A stretch of 7,413 nucleotides of DNA from Candidatus Saccharibacteria bacterium CG_4_10_14_0_2_um_filter_52_9. Its GTDB lineage: Bacteria > Patescibacteriota > Saccharimonadia > Saccharimonadales > UBA4665. The stretch covers positions 11,751 to 19,163 of the forward strand of contig PFOA01000022.1 of assembly GCA_002792275.1 (NCBI GenBank), given 5' to 3'. Shown here piece by piece: positions 1-5,128 of the stretch. The position numbers and the translations under genes were made by a program. The notes under the pieces were generated by a model. It was not told the DNA's origin and searched no databases. It saw only the letters and a list, made by a program, of their open reading frames with translations. Position 1 is the stretch's first letter; every line of letters begins with the position of its first letter.

Positions 1-407
1 ACCTCGAGTTTGTTGTACTTGTTAGCCAGTTCGCCTGATTCTAACCGAGCCTCAAGGTCTTTGACGTGCTTAACGCGACCATTTATGGTGTTGGCATTGG
101 TGAGCATGCCGCCCAGCCAGCGCTCGGTTACAAATGGCATGCCGACTTCTTCGGCAGTTTTGCGGACGATGTCCTGAGCCTGGCGCTTGGTGCCAACCAA
201 CAGGATCTGCTTGCCCTCGGCCGCCGTCCTGGTGATGAAGCTCAGAGCTTCTTCCAGGGCTATAACGGTCTGCGCCAGATCAATAATATGCGTGCCGCCC
301 CGCTTGCTGTGGATGTAGGGTGCCATTTTGGGGTGCCAACGCTCGGTTTTATGCCCGAAATGCGCGCCGGCCTCCAATAATTGCTTAATGTCGACGTTTG
401 TCGCCAT
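1..407 (-). CDS. rpsB: 30S ribosomal protein S2, N-terminal part (runs off left edge)
   Basis: S2 is a structural protein of the small ribosomal subunit, bound on the back of the 30S body and needed with S1 for mRNA recruitment. Translating the minus strand from the ATG at 407-405 gives about 135 residues that open with the S2 signature: a short helix (VDIKQLLEAGAHFGHKTERWHPKM), then PYIHSKRGGTHIIDL, the VGTKRQAQ segment and ERWLGGMLTN. All of these are characteristic of S2. Full S2 is usually 230-300 residues, so roughly half is present and the C-terminus lies left of the window. The start is fixed by the family N-terminus and by a strong Shine-Dalgarno sequence (GAAAGGA, 420-414) six bases upstream of the ATG. 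It lies downstream of an unrecognised gene on the same strand, but an 89-bp gap with its own leader suggests separate control. tsf usually follows rpsB and would be outside the window. Confidence 0.97.
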   Translation of the reverse strand, partial: MATNVDIKQLLEAGAHFGHKTERWHPKMAPYIHSKRGGTHIIDLAQTVIALEEALSFITRTAAEGKQILLVGTKRQAQDIVRKTAEEVGMPFVTERWLGGMLTNANTINGRVKHVKDLEARLESGELANKYNKLE

Positions 408-413
408 GAGTAG

Positions 414-484
414 TCCTTTCTCTTCGGCTAAGGTGCCTGCACGGTCCGCTCAAGGTGCCGCCCAGGAGGATTGATTCCCTAGCC
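414..484 (-). promoter_or_regulatory. Structured 5' leader of rpsB (possible S2 autoregulatory leader)
   Basis: Read on the minus strand, GGCTAGGG (484-477) can pair with CCTTAGCC (433-426) as an 8-bp helix with one G-U. This closes a loop that contains GCAC (458-455) pairing with GTGC (442-439). The sequence GGCACCTT occurs twice (459-452 and 437-430), so alternative pairings are possible. TCCTCCT (470-464) is partly complementary to the rpsB Shine-Dalgarno sequence (420-414) and could mask it. Ribosomal protein leaders that bind their own product, including S2 leaders, are known in several phyla. That S2 binds this one is inference; the helices are visible in the sequence. Confidence 0.45.
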
Positions 485-489
485 TGCTT

Positions 490-495
490 AATATA
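490..495 (-). promoter_or_regulatory. Candidate -10 box for rpsB
   Basis: TATATT on the minus strand matches the -10 consensus at five of six positions and touches the stop codon of the upstream gene. Transcription would start near 483, almost exactly at the first base of the leader helix, which supports the placement. No good -35 box is visible 16-18 bp upstream, so this is tentative. Confidence 0.35.
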
Positions 496-1209
496 TTACT
501 CGGCTATTGTAACAGATGTGCTGTCTTCGTTCAAGACCGGCCGGGCAATAGTCAACAAGCCGGCAGTAGCAACATAGATGTGCTCTACGGCTTCCAAGCC
601 TGAGCCCCGAAACAGCCAACGACGCGGTTGGCCCTCTGTGATACCTACTGAACTCACCCGAGTAGTTAGCATCCTCAGAAACATGGCTCTTTTGGCAAAG
701 CTAATTTTGGCTTCCATTAGGCTCCTATAACCCTTGGGCTCTATGACTTTACCGTGCATCTCAACCGCACAAGCCGCTTCACTCATGCGTTGTGATGCCT
801 GTAGAGCCGCTTCGTCGGCCGGACAGTCCGGCTCACTGACTATTGCAGATAAAACGTAGCTACTGCCCTCTTTGTTATAAGCGCCAAACATTATCTTGGG
901 GTCTGGCTCCACATAGCCCGTTTTAGCCATATCACTTAAATCTTTAACAAGACCGTAGAAACCACTCAAGGCCGCCCCTTTACGCCGAGTGTCGCTCCAG
1001 TCAATCAACTCCGTATTAAATGCCAGCTGGGTTCGACCCTCTTCTGATACTTCTTGGGGCACCATTATCTGCAAATCGCCAAATTTGCCACTGGAGTTGA
1101 AGACATGATTGCATTTGAGGGCCTCAGCAATCACTTTTTCTGGACCGCTAATAACCACCGGGCTGTTTGCGCGGCCATCTTCAAATTCAAAACGCAGTGC
1201 TTCTGACAT
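496..1209 (-). CDS. Unrecognised cytosolic protein, about 237 residues
   Basis: I do not recognise this protein. From the ATG at 1209 it is a mixed alpha/beta, charge-balanced protein with no signal peptide, no convincing membrane segment and no cysteine-pair metal motif. Visible landmarks are a region around DWSDTRRKGAALSGFYGLVKD, a basic aromatic stretch (AKISFAKRAMFLRML) and a C-terminal part that reads like beta strands (HIYVATAGLLTIARPVL). The start is uncertain. The frame is open up to a TTG at 1254 (252 residues). Another TTG at 1215 has AAGG six bases upstream, whereas the ATG at 1209 has that AAGG 12 bases away. A TAG precedes the 1254 codon in frame, so nothing longer is possible. 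It is divergent from the SAM-riboswitch gene and tandem with rpsB. No clear promoter of its own is visible. The unbroken length and codon pattern support a real gene, but a function cannot be assigned. Confidence 0.7.
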   Translation of the reverse strand: MSEALRFEFEDGRANSPVVISGPEKVIAEALKCNHVFNSSGKFGDLQIMVPQEVSEEGRTQLAFNTELIDWSDTRRKGAALSGFYGLVKDLSDMAKTGYVEPDPKIMFGAYNKEGSSYVLSAIVSEPDCPADEAALQASQRMSEAACAVEMHGKVIEPKGYRSLMEAKISFAKRAMFLRMLTTRVSSVGITEGQPRRWLFRGSGLEAVEHIYVATAGLLTIARPVLNEDSTSVTIAE

Positions 1210-1267
1210 ACGCAAATTCTGCCTTACAAATTCAGCTTTTACAAGCTTAAGCAACTTCGGTAGCCTA

Positions 1268-1295
1268 TTGTGCTAAGTCCGATATTTGTTATAAT
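1268..1295 (+). promoter_or_regulatory. Promoter of the SAM-riboswitch/PLP enzyme transcript
   Basis: A perfect -10 box TATAAT (1290-1295) is preceded by TG one base away (1287-1288), making an extended -10 (TGnTATAAT). The -35 region, TTGTGC (1268-1273) at 16 bp, is weak, as is usual when the -10 is extended. Transcription would begin near 1302, a few bases before the riboswitch aptamer. Confidence 0.65.
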
Positions 1296-1312
1296 CAACG
1301 TATTAACAATTT

Positions 1313-1418
1313 ATAAGTATAAAGAGTGCAGCGAGAGACCTAGCTCCGTGACCTGCCAGCAACCAGCCCTCATTTGGCAACGGTGCTCCATCTAGCCCGG
1401 GTAACGGGAATGATATTG
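1313..1418 (+). promoter_or_regulatory. SAM riboswitch (SAM-I clan, SAM-I/IV- or SAM-IV-like)
   Basis: This aptamer senses S-adenosylmethionine and normally shuts off methionine or SAM supply genes when SAM is high. The core landmarks of the SAM-I clan are present in order. AAAGAG (1321-1326) follows a short AU-rich P1. P2 is built from GCAG/CTGC (1328-1331 with 1353-1356) plus GAG/CTC (1333-1335 with 1344-1346), with GA-rich internal bases that could form a kink-turn. The near-invariant GCAACC is at 1359-1364. A P3 hairpin GCC/GGC (1366-1368 with 1376-1378) follows, then the conserved GGTGCTCCA (1382-1390). P4 is CCCG/CGGG (1396-1399 with 1405-1408), followed by GAT (1412-1414). The P2 loop CTAG (1340-1343) is complementary to CTAG just after GGTGCTCCA (1392-1395), as expected for the clan's pseudoknot. 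P1 is weak (about 1316-1320 with 1413-1417). The gene downstream is a Cys/Met-metabolism enzyme, which fits. The exact subclass is not decided. Confidence 0.82.
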
Positions 1419-1431
1419 CCTTCGGCCACTG

Positions 1432-1458
1432 TCCTTCCTTCATACCCCGGAGAAAGGA
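1432..1458 (+). promoter_or_regulatory. Strong Shine-Dalgarno with an upstream sequence able to mask it
   Basis: AGGA (1455-1458) lies seven bases before the ATG at 1466 and is a good ribosome binding site. Directly upstream, TCCTT occurs twice in overlap (1432-1436 and 1436-1440); either copy can pair with AAGGA (1454-1458) to hide the site. This suggests translational control as the riboswitch output. A T6 run follows at 1459-1464, so premature termination is an alternative, but the stem would be short and not GC-rich. Confidence 0.45.
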
Positions 1459-1465
1459 TTTTTTA

Positions 1466-2662
1466 ATGCCCGAAACACTGCCCCTGCCATGTACAGGTCG
1501 TTATGCAACTGAGGAAGAGCTGACTGAGTCATTATCACGAAAAGGCACTGCCCTGCCCGGGTCAGGCCTGTACCCACGCGACGGCACAGAAACGGTGACC
1601 GCCATTGAATCGGCTATTTCAGAGGTTACTATTCCCGAGCAACATTTGAACGTAGTTGTCGGAGCGGGCATGTCGGCTGTGTCCGGTGCTGTTCGATTCG
1701 GTTTGGCAACAACTGGCAACGAACGCGGCAACCCGGCTCCCTTGGCTCATGCCCGCGAACTATACGAGCAATCCACAAGAGTATTTGATAATCTACGTTC
1801 CATCGGAGTTGCTAGAACCACGTTTGACAGCGGCGATGCAACTTCCGTTGGCCGGGTTGTAGCCAAAAATCCGGGTGTGATATTTGCCGAGACCGTAGCC
1901 AATACGCCCGGTATGCCTGTTCTGGATGTTATGGAATTACTGGAAAGAACCAGAACCCACGCGTCTGACAAAGACAGGCCAATTGCAGTATTAGACAATA
2001 CTCTACCCCTGTCCACTGGCATAGATTTTAACTCAATGCTAACACCCGATGACCGCGTGTTAATTGTAGAAAGCCCTACCAAAAGCGCCATGCACAATGG
2101 CGGCCTGCTTGGTGCCGTTTACAGCAAAAATGAGGAGCTGATGGATGGTTTCCGCAAATTCAAGGCCACAGAAGGCCTGGTAACTTCAACCCAGGCCGAC
2201 CAAGAGATTCTTGAAGCGCTGGAAGCTACCATACCGGGATTTCATAGCCGCAACCGTGCTTTGTTCGAAAGCACTGGCCGAATCGCCGTTGCTCTGGCCG
2301 ATGCCCAGGCCGAGCTTGGCCGCAGTACCGATTTTACGGTTGATTTCCCCCTACTCCCGAACCACGACAATTACGACTATGCCGATGAGCATCTTGTTAA
2401 CGGCGTATCACCGGTGGTATTCATGGCCTGCACAAATTTTGAAGAAGGTTCGGCCAGGAATCTTTACCGGAGAATCTCAAAGCATCCCAGAATACTGGAA
2501 CTGATAAACGACGGACAAATATACGGAGGTCAGAGTTTTGGTTTTAAAGAAGCCAGTTTGTTATACAGCCACGATGCCAACTACGTTAGAATAGCCGGCG
2601 GCTACGATGTTGATCAGGACGCCCTAGCCGATGCCATTTACGAAGCCGCCGCAGACGCCTAG
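1466..2662 (+). CDS. Cys/Met-metabolism PLP-dependent enzyme (cystathionine gamma-synthase/lyase-like), SAM-regulated
   Basis: This 398-residue fold-type I PLP enzyme belongs to the family of cystathionine gamma-synthase, O-acylhomoserine sulfhydrylase and methionine gamma-lyase, whose members are usually 380-430 residues. Family landmarks are readable. LYPRDGTETVTAIESAIS (about 35-52) is a degenerate counterpart of the usual YSRxxNPT segment. VVGAGMSAVSGAV (64-76) matches the SGMSAIS phosphate-loop region. VIFAETVANTPGMPVLDV (138-155) corresponds to the ETPxNP region. AVLDNT (174-179) contains the PLP-ring aspartate D177. ESPTKSAMHNGG (202-213) carries the Schiff-base lysine K206. QSFGFKEASLL (356-366) and YVRIAGG (373-379), with the likely carboxylate-binding R375, close the protein. 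The substrate cannot be fixed, because the substrate-side motifs are divergent and the usual GHSD after the lysine is replaced by MHNGG. The upstream SAM riboswitch argues for a role in methionine or homocysteine metabolism. The start is set by the good Shine-Dalgarno sequence at 1455-1458. The gene is monocistronic as far as can be seen. Confidence 0.88.
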   Translation: MPETLPLPCTGRYATEEELTESLSRKGTALPGSGLYPRDGTETVTAIESAISEVTIPEQHLNVVVGAGMSAVSGAVRFGLATTGNERGNPAPLAHARELYEQSTRVFDNLRSIGVARTTFDSGDATSVGRVVAKNPGVIFAETVANTPGMPVLDVMELLERTRTHASDKDRPIAVLDNTLPLSTGIDFNSMLTPDDRVLIVESPTKSAMHNGGLLGAVYSKNEELMDGFRKFKATEGLVTSTQADQEILEALEATIPGFHSRNRALFESTGRIAVALADAQAELGRSTDFTVDFPLLPNHDNYDYADEHLVNGVSPVVFMACTNFEEGSARNLYRRISKHPRILELINDGQIYGGQSFGFKEASLLYSHDANYVRIAGGYDVDQDALADAIYEAAADA

Positions 2663-2687
2663 ACAGTTAACCCTTCCTTTGTCATGG

Positions 2688-2717
2688 TGATACACTCCGT
2701 GTATCATTCGTGTATCA
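2688..2717. repeat. Operator-like array of three half-sites upstream of the L31 promoter
   Basis: TGATACAC (2688-2695) and GTGTATCA (2699-2706) form a perfect 8-bp inverted repeat around TCC. A second identical GTGTATCA follows at 2710-2717 after TTC. The three half-sites start exactly 11 bp apart, one helical turn, so a bound protein would sit on one face of the DNA. The array ends 15 bp before the -35 box of rpmE2, a natural operator position. No T-run follows, so an intrinsic terminator for the preceding gene is less likely. Type B L31 genes are repressed by the zinc regulator Zur in several bacteria, but the sequence is not a Zur box that I recognise. Confidence 0.6.
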
Positions 2718-2731
2718 CACCTTCAGAGGTG

Positions 2732-2760
2732 TTGACCGCTGGCTAACAGATGTGTATAAT
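2732..2760 (+). promoter_or_regulatory. Strong sigma-70-type promoter of rpmE2
   Basis: TTGACC (2732-2737; five of six consensus) and TATAAT (2755-2760; six of six) are separated by exactly 17 bp. Transcription should begin around 2766-2768, only a few bases before the ATG at 2770, so the mRNA would be leaderless or nearly so. No Shine-Dalgarno sequence lies between the -10 box and the start codon. Confidence 0.85.
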
Positions 2761-2769
2761 GAAGTTTCT

Positions 2770-3126
2770 ATGAAAAAGAGTTTGCACCCCGACAATTACC
2801 GGCACGTTGTGTTCGAAGATCTCAATAACGGTTTTCGCTTTTTGACGCGCTCCACCGTGGCCGCCGAAGAAACCACCAAGTGGGAAGACGGCAACGAATA
2901 CCCTTTGGTTAAGGTCCACATCACCAGCGCCTCGCACCCCTTCTTTACCGGCGAAGAGCGCATCCTGGACATCGAAGGCCGCGTAGATAAGTTTAAAGCC
3001 CGCGCCGCCGCCGGTGCCGCCAGCAAAGACAAGCGCGCTGCGGCCGCCAAAAAGTCCGCCAAGCGCACCGCCGCCAAGATCGAAAAAGCCGAAGTTAAGG
3101 CCGAAAACACCAAAGTCTCTAAGTAG
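2770..3126 (+). CDS. rpmE2: 50S ribosomal protein L31 type B, with extended basic tail
   Basis: L31 sits at the central protuberance of the large subunit and bridges to the 30S head. Residues 1-77 match the type B family: MKKSLHPDNYRHVVFED, GFRFLTRST, WEDGNEYPLVKV, ITSASHPFFTG and EGRVDKF. There is no cysteine, so the zinc-binding CxxC of type A L31 is absent; this is the zinc-independent form. The family is usually 80-90 residues; here about 40 Ala/Lys-rich residues (78-118) are added, likely a disordered, RNA-contacting tail. The ATG at 2770 is chosen over an in-frame upstream start at 2710 because it gives the exact family N-terminus and because the promoter's expected start point lies between them. 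It is followed by a probable terminator and prfA, a widespread gene order. Confidence 0.95.
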   Translation: MKKSLHPDNYRHVVFEDLNNGFRFLTRSTVAAEETTKWEDGNEYPLVKVHITSASHPFFTGEERILDIEGRVDKFKARAAAGAASKDKRAAAAKKSAKRTAAKIEKAEVKAENTKVSK

Positions 3127-3176
3127 CTCGCCAGCCTGCACATCTGCCTGGATAATTACTCTTCGAGCGGTTTTTT
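3126..3176 (+). terminator. Probable terminator after rpmE2
   Basis: GCTCG (3126-3130) can pair with CGAGC (3164-3168). Inside it, CCAG (3131-3134) pairs with CTGG (3148-3151) and GCA (3138-3140) with TGC (3145-3147). A T6 run starts at 3171, two bases after the outer stem. The outer arm has a 12-base bulge on the 3' side, so the fold is not compact and the strength is uncertain. Confidence 0.4.
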
Positions 3177-3179
3177 ATT

Positions 3180-3185
3180 TATACT
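3180..3185 (+). promoter_or_regulatory. Candidate -10 box of prfA
   Basis: TATACT matches five of six -10 positions and lies directly after the terminator's T-run. The expected transcription start, near 3192, leaves about seven bases before the ATG at 3199. There is no convincing -35 box and no real Shine-Dalgarno sequence (only GAG at 3190-3192). The same TATACT hexamer serves prmC. Confidence 0.4.
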
Positions 3186-3198
3186 GAACGAGAACACC

Positions 3199-4254
3199 AT
3201 GGATCAGAAAGAACAATCATTACGTGCCGAGTTGGCGGAACTGGACAGCAAGCTCCGGGATCCGGCCATTTTCAGCCATAAGTCATACCCCAGGATTGCC
3301 AAGCGCAAGAGCGCTATAGAGGGGCTGTTAGCTCTGTTTGATGCCAAGACCAAGCTGTTAGAGGCCAAGGCTTCGGCCGAAGCACTCAAGACCAGCCCTG
3401 ATGCCGATATGCAACAGATGGCCGCTCAAGAGCTGGCCGAACTGGCACCCAAGCTGGCATCCAACGAGGAGAAGCTGATTGAAGCCCTGACACCTCACGA
3501 TCCGAACGATGACCACGACGTTATTATAGAAATCCGGGCCGCCGCCGGTGGCGACGAATCCAGCCTGTTCGCCGGCGAGTTATACCGTATGTACAACCGT
3601 TGGGCCGAGAATCATAACTATAAGAGTGAACTGATCAGCGAAAGCCCCAACGAAGTCGGCGGCTTTAAAGAGATCACCTTTGCCTTGCGCGGCGATGAAG
3701 CCTACAAAAACCTGAAGTTTGAAGCCGGTGTACACCGCGTCCAGCGCGTGCCGGTTACCGAGAACCAAGGCCGGGTTCACACTTCCACCACCACTGTTGC
3801 AGTTCTGCCTGAAGCCGAAGAAACCGACATTGAGATCGACCCGAATGACCTGCGTATAGATGTTTTTCGCAGTGGCGGTCACGGCGGCCAATCTGTTAAT
3901 ACGACTGATTCGGCAGTTCGCATTACCCACTTGCCCACCGGATTGGTAATCACCAACCAAGACGAGAAATCCCAGATCAAAAACAAGGCCAAGGCCATGA
4001 GCGTGCTGCGTTCGCGCCTGTTACAGCAGAAGATCGTTGAAGAAGCCTCTGCTCTCAGCGATACCCGTAAGAAGTTAATCGGCAGTGGCGACCGTTCTGA
4101 GAAGATTCGCACCTATAACTTCCCTCAGGATCGCATCACCGACCACCGCATCGGTTACAGCCGCTCTAACATCCTCGCCGCCCTGGCTGGCGACATCGAC
4201 GACCTGATCGAAGCCCTTCAGAACGCCGAGCACCAACTCCTTAACCATGAATAA
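3199..4254 (+). CDS. prfA: Peptide chain release factor 1 (RF1)
   Basis: RF1 reads UAA and UAG in the ribosomal A site and triggers hydrolysis of the peptidyl-tRNA ester. The 351-residue length is normal for RF1. An N-terminal coiled-coil-rich domain (about 1-100) precedes the decoding and catalytic core. The stop-codon-reading tripeptide is PVT (185-187), in VQRVPVTENQGRVHTSTTTV. This is the RF1-type PxT; RF2 would have SPF. The catalytic GGQ is at 229-231 in RSGGHGGQSVNTTDSAVR. The RAAAGGDE segment (113-120) and the C-terminal RTYNFPQDRITDHRIGY are also family-specific. Q231 should be the residue methylated by PrmC, encoded downstream at 5129. The gene follows rpmE2, with its own weak promoter or by readthrough, and ends four bases from the stop of the opposing gene, with no terminator in the gap. 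Confidence 0.98.
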   Translation: MDQKEQSLRAELAELDSKLRDPAIFSHKSYPRIAKRKSAIEGLLALFDAKTKLLEAKASAEALKTSPDADMQQMAAQELAELAPKLASNEEKLIEALTPHDPNDDHDVIIEIRAAAGGDESSLFAGELYRMYNRWAENHNYKSELISESPNEVGGFKEITFALRGDEAYKNLKFEAGVHRVQRVPVTENQGRVHTSTTTVAVLPEAEETDIEIDPNDLRIDVFRSGGHGGQSVNTTDSAVRITHLPTGLVITNQDEKSQIKNKAKAMSVLRSRLLQQKIVEEASALSDTRKKLIGSGDRSEKIRTYNFPQDRITDHRIGYSRSNILAALAGDIDDLIEALQNAEHQLLNHE

Positions 4255-4258
4255 ATAA

Positions 4259-5047
4259 TTATTTTACAGGGGTAGAATTAGATAATCCGGCCAGGCGAAG
4301 CGTGAAATCAGCGTCAGCAGCCTTCTTCACGGCTGCAGAATCAACGCCTGCACTCGGATCAAGTGATAGAATGTCCTGCCTGGTGGCGTCGTTAAGCTCT
4401 TGAAGAGCTTGATTGTAGGTAGCGAGATCTGCGTTAGCTTCGGAGGTTACGGCTGGAATCGCTTCGCTTGAGGCTTGGTCAATATCCCTGGTTAGCCGTT
4501 CAAAGCGCTTGAATTGCTGACTGTTCGAAGCGTATGGAATACCATCTTTTGTCTCGCTAGCCCTGACTGCAACTACCGTTGCTTTCTCCTCGGCCGGTGT
4601 CTTACCATCGAGTTTTGCAAAACCTTCGGCCTCTTTATCGGTCAGTGGCCGGCCGTCACTCATAATTTTACGGAGAGTAGTAGAGCTGGTGCTCGGGGGA
4701 ATCGGAAATCCAAACGGCAGCTCTCTACCGATTACTTTTCCGTCTTTACTTAGAGCCGGATATGGAGTGTCCGTTTCCATTTGCCGCGCGGTTATGGCAT
4801 ATGTGCCATCTCCAACTGTTGCTTTAAGATATCGAAGCTGCTCGATATCACTTACGGTGCTGTTGGCGCTATTTTCAACGCGTTCTGCGATCGGATCCAG
4901 GGTTTCATGGTCGCTTTTTGCAGAACCCTCGACATAGGCCACGCCACCTGCAGCTAACGCTGCTGTGGCGGCCAAGACGCCTATAGCACCGATAGCACTG
5001 GCGCCATGTTGATTATCCTTTGTGTTTTCCGGGTTTGATTGAAACAT
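4259..5047 (-). CDS. Unrecognised membrane-anchored extracytoplasmic protein, 262 residues
   Basis: I do not recognise the family. A short polar N-terminus (1-15) is followed by one Ala/Gly-rich hydrophobic segment (about 16-39, ASAIGAIGVLAATAALAAGGVAYV in sense). The remaining roughly 220 residues are polar, rich in Ala, Ser, Thr, Asp and Glu, with likely helical, possibly coiled-coil stretches (FKRFERLTRDIDQ, NQALQELNDATRQDIL). No Cys follows the hydrophobic segment, so it is not a lipoprotein; an uncleaved anchor with the bulk outside the cell is likely. There is no LPxTG-type sorting signal. The middle part (GKVIGRELPFGFPIPP) is the only strand- and proline-rich patch. The ATG at 5047 follows an A-rich leader without a Shine-Dalgarno sequence, about 17 bases after the expected transcription start. 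The gene is convergent with prfA, divergent from prmC, and interrupts the usual prfA-prmC adjacency. Confidence 0.82.
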   Translation of the reverse strand: MFQSNPENTKDNQHGASAIGAIGVLAATAALAAGGVAYVEGSAKSDHETLDPIAERVENSANSTVSDIEQLRYLKATVGDGTYAITARQMETDTPYPALSKDGKVIGRELPFGFPIPPSTSSTTLRKIMSDGRPLTDKEAEGFAKLDGKTPAEEKATVVAVRASETKDGIPYASNSQQFKRFERLTRDIDQASSEAIPAVTSEANADLATYNQALQELNDATRQDILSLDPSAGVDSAAVKKAADADFTLRLAGLSNSTPVK

Positions 5048-5071
5048 TTTTATTTTTTATTAACTTTCACA

Positions 5072-5100
5072 ATAATAGCAAAATAATGCTGATTTGTCAA
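5072..5100 (-). promoter_or_regulatory. Promoter of the membrane-anchored protein (near-perfect consensus)
   Basis: On the minus strand TTGACA (5100-5095; perfect -35) and TATTAT (5077-5072; five of six -10) are spaced by 17 bp, with a TG one base before the -10 (extended -10). This is one of the strongest promoters in the window. Its -35 box shares five base pairs with the -35 box of the opposing prmC promoter. Confidence 0.85.
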
Positions 5101-5122
5101 TACTTGCCTGATCCCATATACT
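5094..5122 (+). promoter_or_regulatory. Promoter of prmC, giving a leaderless mRNA
   Basis: TTGTCA (5094-5099; five of six) and TATACT (5117-5122; five of six) are separated by exactly 17 bp. Six bases separate the -10 box from the ATG at 5129, so transcription is expected to start at or next to the A of the start codon. No ribosome binding site could be present in such a transcript. Confidence 0.8.
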
Positions 5123-5128
5123 TCATTC

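Noticed and set aside
66..380. Plus-strand open frame of 104 codons
   Set aside because: It lies entirely antisense to the unmistakable rpsB coding region and resembles no known protein.
2688..2706. The palindrome as an intrinsic terminator of the PLP enzyme gene
   Set aside because: The 8-bp stem is only half GC and no T-run follows on either strand; the third phased half-site fits an operator better.
2710..2769. Longer L31 start at 2710 adding 20 residues
   Set aside because: The extra residues overlap the consensus promoter and are not part of the L31 family; the ATG at 2770 gives the exact family N-terminus.
2743..3141. Gly/Phe-rich minus-strand open frame opposite L31
   Set aside because: Its composition is a by-product of the Ala/Lys-rich L31 codons on the other strand; no promoter or ribosome site was seen.
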